Positions 62,537 to 64,000 of a DNA stretch of 64,000 nt are shown piece after piece. A model generated the notes under the pieces. The model was given only the letters and a program-made list of their open reading frames with translations. It was not told the origin of the DNA and did no database searches. Position numbers and translations under genes: made by a program. Source of the stretch: Chaunax sp. Z400 (Eukaryota; Chordata; Actinopteri; Lophiiformes; Chaunacidae); contig CM075188.1 in NCBI GenBank assembly GCA_037577475.1, positions 5,677,501 through 5,741,500 of the forward strand. The letters run 5' to 3'. Positions within the stretch are counted from its first letter, which is position 1, and every line of letters starts with the position of its first letter.

Positions 62537-62934
62537 TTTTTTGTTGATCACCTAATCACATCAGCATCTGAATGTCTATTGATCGCCTGCACAGATCAGC
62601 ATTTGTTTTTCTATTGATCGTTCACTCACATCAGCATCTGTATTTTTTATGATCACCTGCTAACATCAGCATTTTTATTTCTATAGATTCACTGTTTGCA
62701 TCAGAAACATCGGGCCTTGATTTCTATTGATCGTTCGCTCACATCAGCATTTGTATTTCTATGGATCACATTTTCAGATCAGCATTTCTATTTCTATTGA
62801 TCACCTCCTCAGATCAGCATTTGTATTTCTTTGGATCACCTGCTCACATTAGCATCTGGATTTCTGTGGATTGCATCCTCCGATCAGCATTTGGATTTGT
62901 GTGGATTGCCTTTTCTCATCAGCATTTGTATTTC
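62537..62934 (+). repeat. 398-bp satellite spacer between modules 5 and 6
   Basis: The post-module run joins, through one 43-mer ('catcgggccttgattt' variant), to the full pre-module run including 'ggatcacattttcagatcag'. It is a second independent collapse of the inter-module array. Confidence 0.9.
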
Positions 62935-63799
62935 AAAAAAATTAAGCTAAGGCACTGTGTGAATAGTCAAAATTTCTCCTCAGATTGCTGAAAATAATTT
63001 AACTTCAGCCACAGTTATAGTGTAGAAAAGGCCTCAAAGATAATCTTGTTGTTAAATAGCGCTTTTCTATTTTATTAGCTGTTTAATGACCCATTCAGTG
63101 CTGTATTCCTATTGGTTGCGCCGTCCCATCTGTGCACTGAGTCTGTTAACATTAAGTGCAGTGTTGAACTCTTTCAGATGTGTTCAGCAGCTCGTCATGT
63201 ATTTGAGTTTATTTAAACACGGTTGTCGCAAGTGGACTGAGCGTGAATGCCAATATAAGTATCTCATTTACTGTTGTGTTTGCTATTTGTTATGTATTTT
63301 AATAGTTTCGGTTGTTTAAAGGTAAAGGATAATTGTTGCTGTCGCTGTTATTTGAGCTTCGAAACTCCGTGAACGAACATACCGGAAGTGTGTTTTCACG
63401 ATAAAAGCACTGTGAATGGATAACCGGAAGTTATGTGATGTTAGCGTTAGCCTAGCTTAACAGCGATAAATGAACTATCGGGGCTGCCGATTGACTCAGG
63501 GTGAGGGAGATTGAAGTCTCAGCGGCACAAAAACACAAGGGATGGAAACTAAGGAAGCATTCTGTACCTAGCAACGGTTGCTATGCTGCAGTTGCTGCTT
63601 GGCGTGTTCATGACGTGGCGTGACGTCATACGCACCCTTTCACACATTGTACTTTGATTTAGAAGGCATATAAAACTCAACTATCAGTACGTATATGAAC
63701 AAATCAGCAGATTCGTTCCCAAAGCAGAAGTTTTTTTTCTGTCCCAGGCAAAGAGACACATCACAACAGACTTAAACTATGGAGTGATGGCTCGCTACA
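62935..63799 (+). repeat. Promoter-like module, copy 6 (865 bp)
   Basis: ETS sites at 63381-63390 and 63423-63431, AP-1 at 63492-63498, MYB-type CAACGG at 63572-63577. Short-form 'gagtttatttaaa'; 77-codon frame open (63086-63319) with one substitution ('aacattaagtgcagtg'). Confidence 0.95.
63611..63675 (+). promoter_or_regulatory. Core promoter of module 6
   Basis: TGACGTGG at 63611-63618, CRE TGACGTCA at 63621-63628, TATAAAA at 63669-63675. Confidence 0.55.
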
Positions 63800-64000
63800 T
63801 TTTTTGTTGATCACCCAATCACATCAGCATCTGAATGTCTATTGATCGCCTGCACAGATCAGCATTTGTTTTTCTATTGATCGTTCACTCACATCAGCAT
63901 TTGTATTTTTTTGGATCACCTGCTCCCATCAGCATTTTTATTTCTATAGATTGTCTGTTTGCATCGGAAACATCAGGCCTTGATTTCTATTGATCATTCC
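63800..64000 (+). repeat. Satellite after module 6, continues past the window
   Basis: Post-module run ('gaatgtctattgatcgcctg'), one type II monomer ('ggatcacctgctcccatcag'), then HOR monomers with 'catcggaaac' at about 63,962. The array continues beyond the window. Confidence 0.93.

Overview
The window is eukaryotic and almost certainly from a teleost fish, probably a percomorph. It has no operons or dense genes. A 7.2-kb island carries a vertebrate-type interstitial telomeric repeat, a tRNA-derived SINE with the usual fish head and 'aataaagtatc'-like tail, and a broken CR1/L2/Rex1-type LINE. I found no intact protein-coding gene, tRNA, rRNA or CRISPR array. The many 60-85-residue open frames are accidental translations of a satellite repeat.

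About 80% of the window is one satellite family with a 35-bp monomer (core catcagcatttgtatttc followed by tattgatcgttcgctc). Monomers 36 bp (extra T or A) and 43 bp (extra 'catcagaaa'-type insert) long mark fixed positions. Together they form higher-order repeats (HORs). Three recurring units can be counted exactly: A = 943 bp (26 monomers), B = 655 bp (18) and C = 866 bp (24). A 1,407-bp unit is tandemly repeated at 10.4-14.1 kb. A second monomer set ('type II') forms blocks of its own, mostly just downstream of the modules described next.

The most interesting element is an 865-bp non-satellite module present six times in the same orientation (14,986; 32,322; 38,041; 60,454; 61,673; 62,935). 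Every copy has a promoter-like layout: two ETS-type sites (one mutated in module 5), an AP-1 site, a MYB-type site (mutated in module 5), TGACGTGG, a perfect CRE (TGACGTCA) and a TATAAAA box exactly 48 bp after the CRE. About 100 bp of leader then run directly into the satellite. This suggests dispersed promoters that transcribe the satellite rightward. The satellite has no AATAAA on the + strand in any canonical monomer, but has many on the - strand. The proposed system is a promoter-driven, directionally biased satellite transcription unit (long non-coding RNA or small-RNA precursor). This is inference; no expression evidence is available here.

Layout: 1-14,985 HOR array; module 1; 15,851-23,100 type II and HOR blocks; 23,101-25,138 diverged edge of the array; 25,139-32,321 unique island (telomeric repeat, 197-bp AT-rich satellite, hairpin, LINE remnant, SINE); module 2; 33,194-38,040 satellite; module 3; 38,906-60,453 satellite; then modules 4, 5 and 6 separated by only 354 and 398 bp of satellite to the end.
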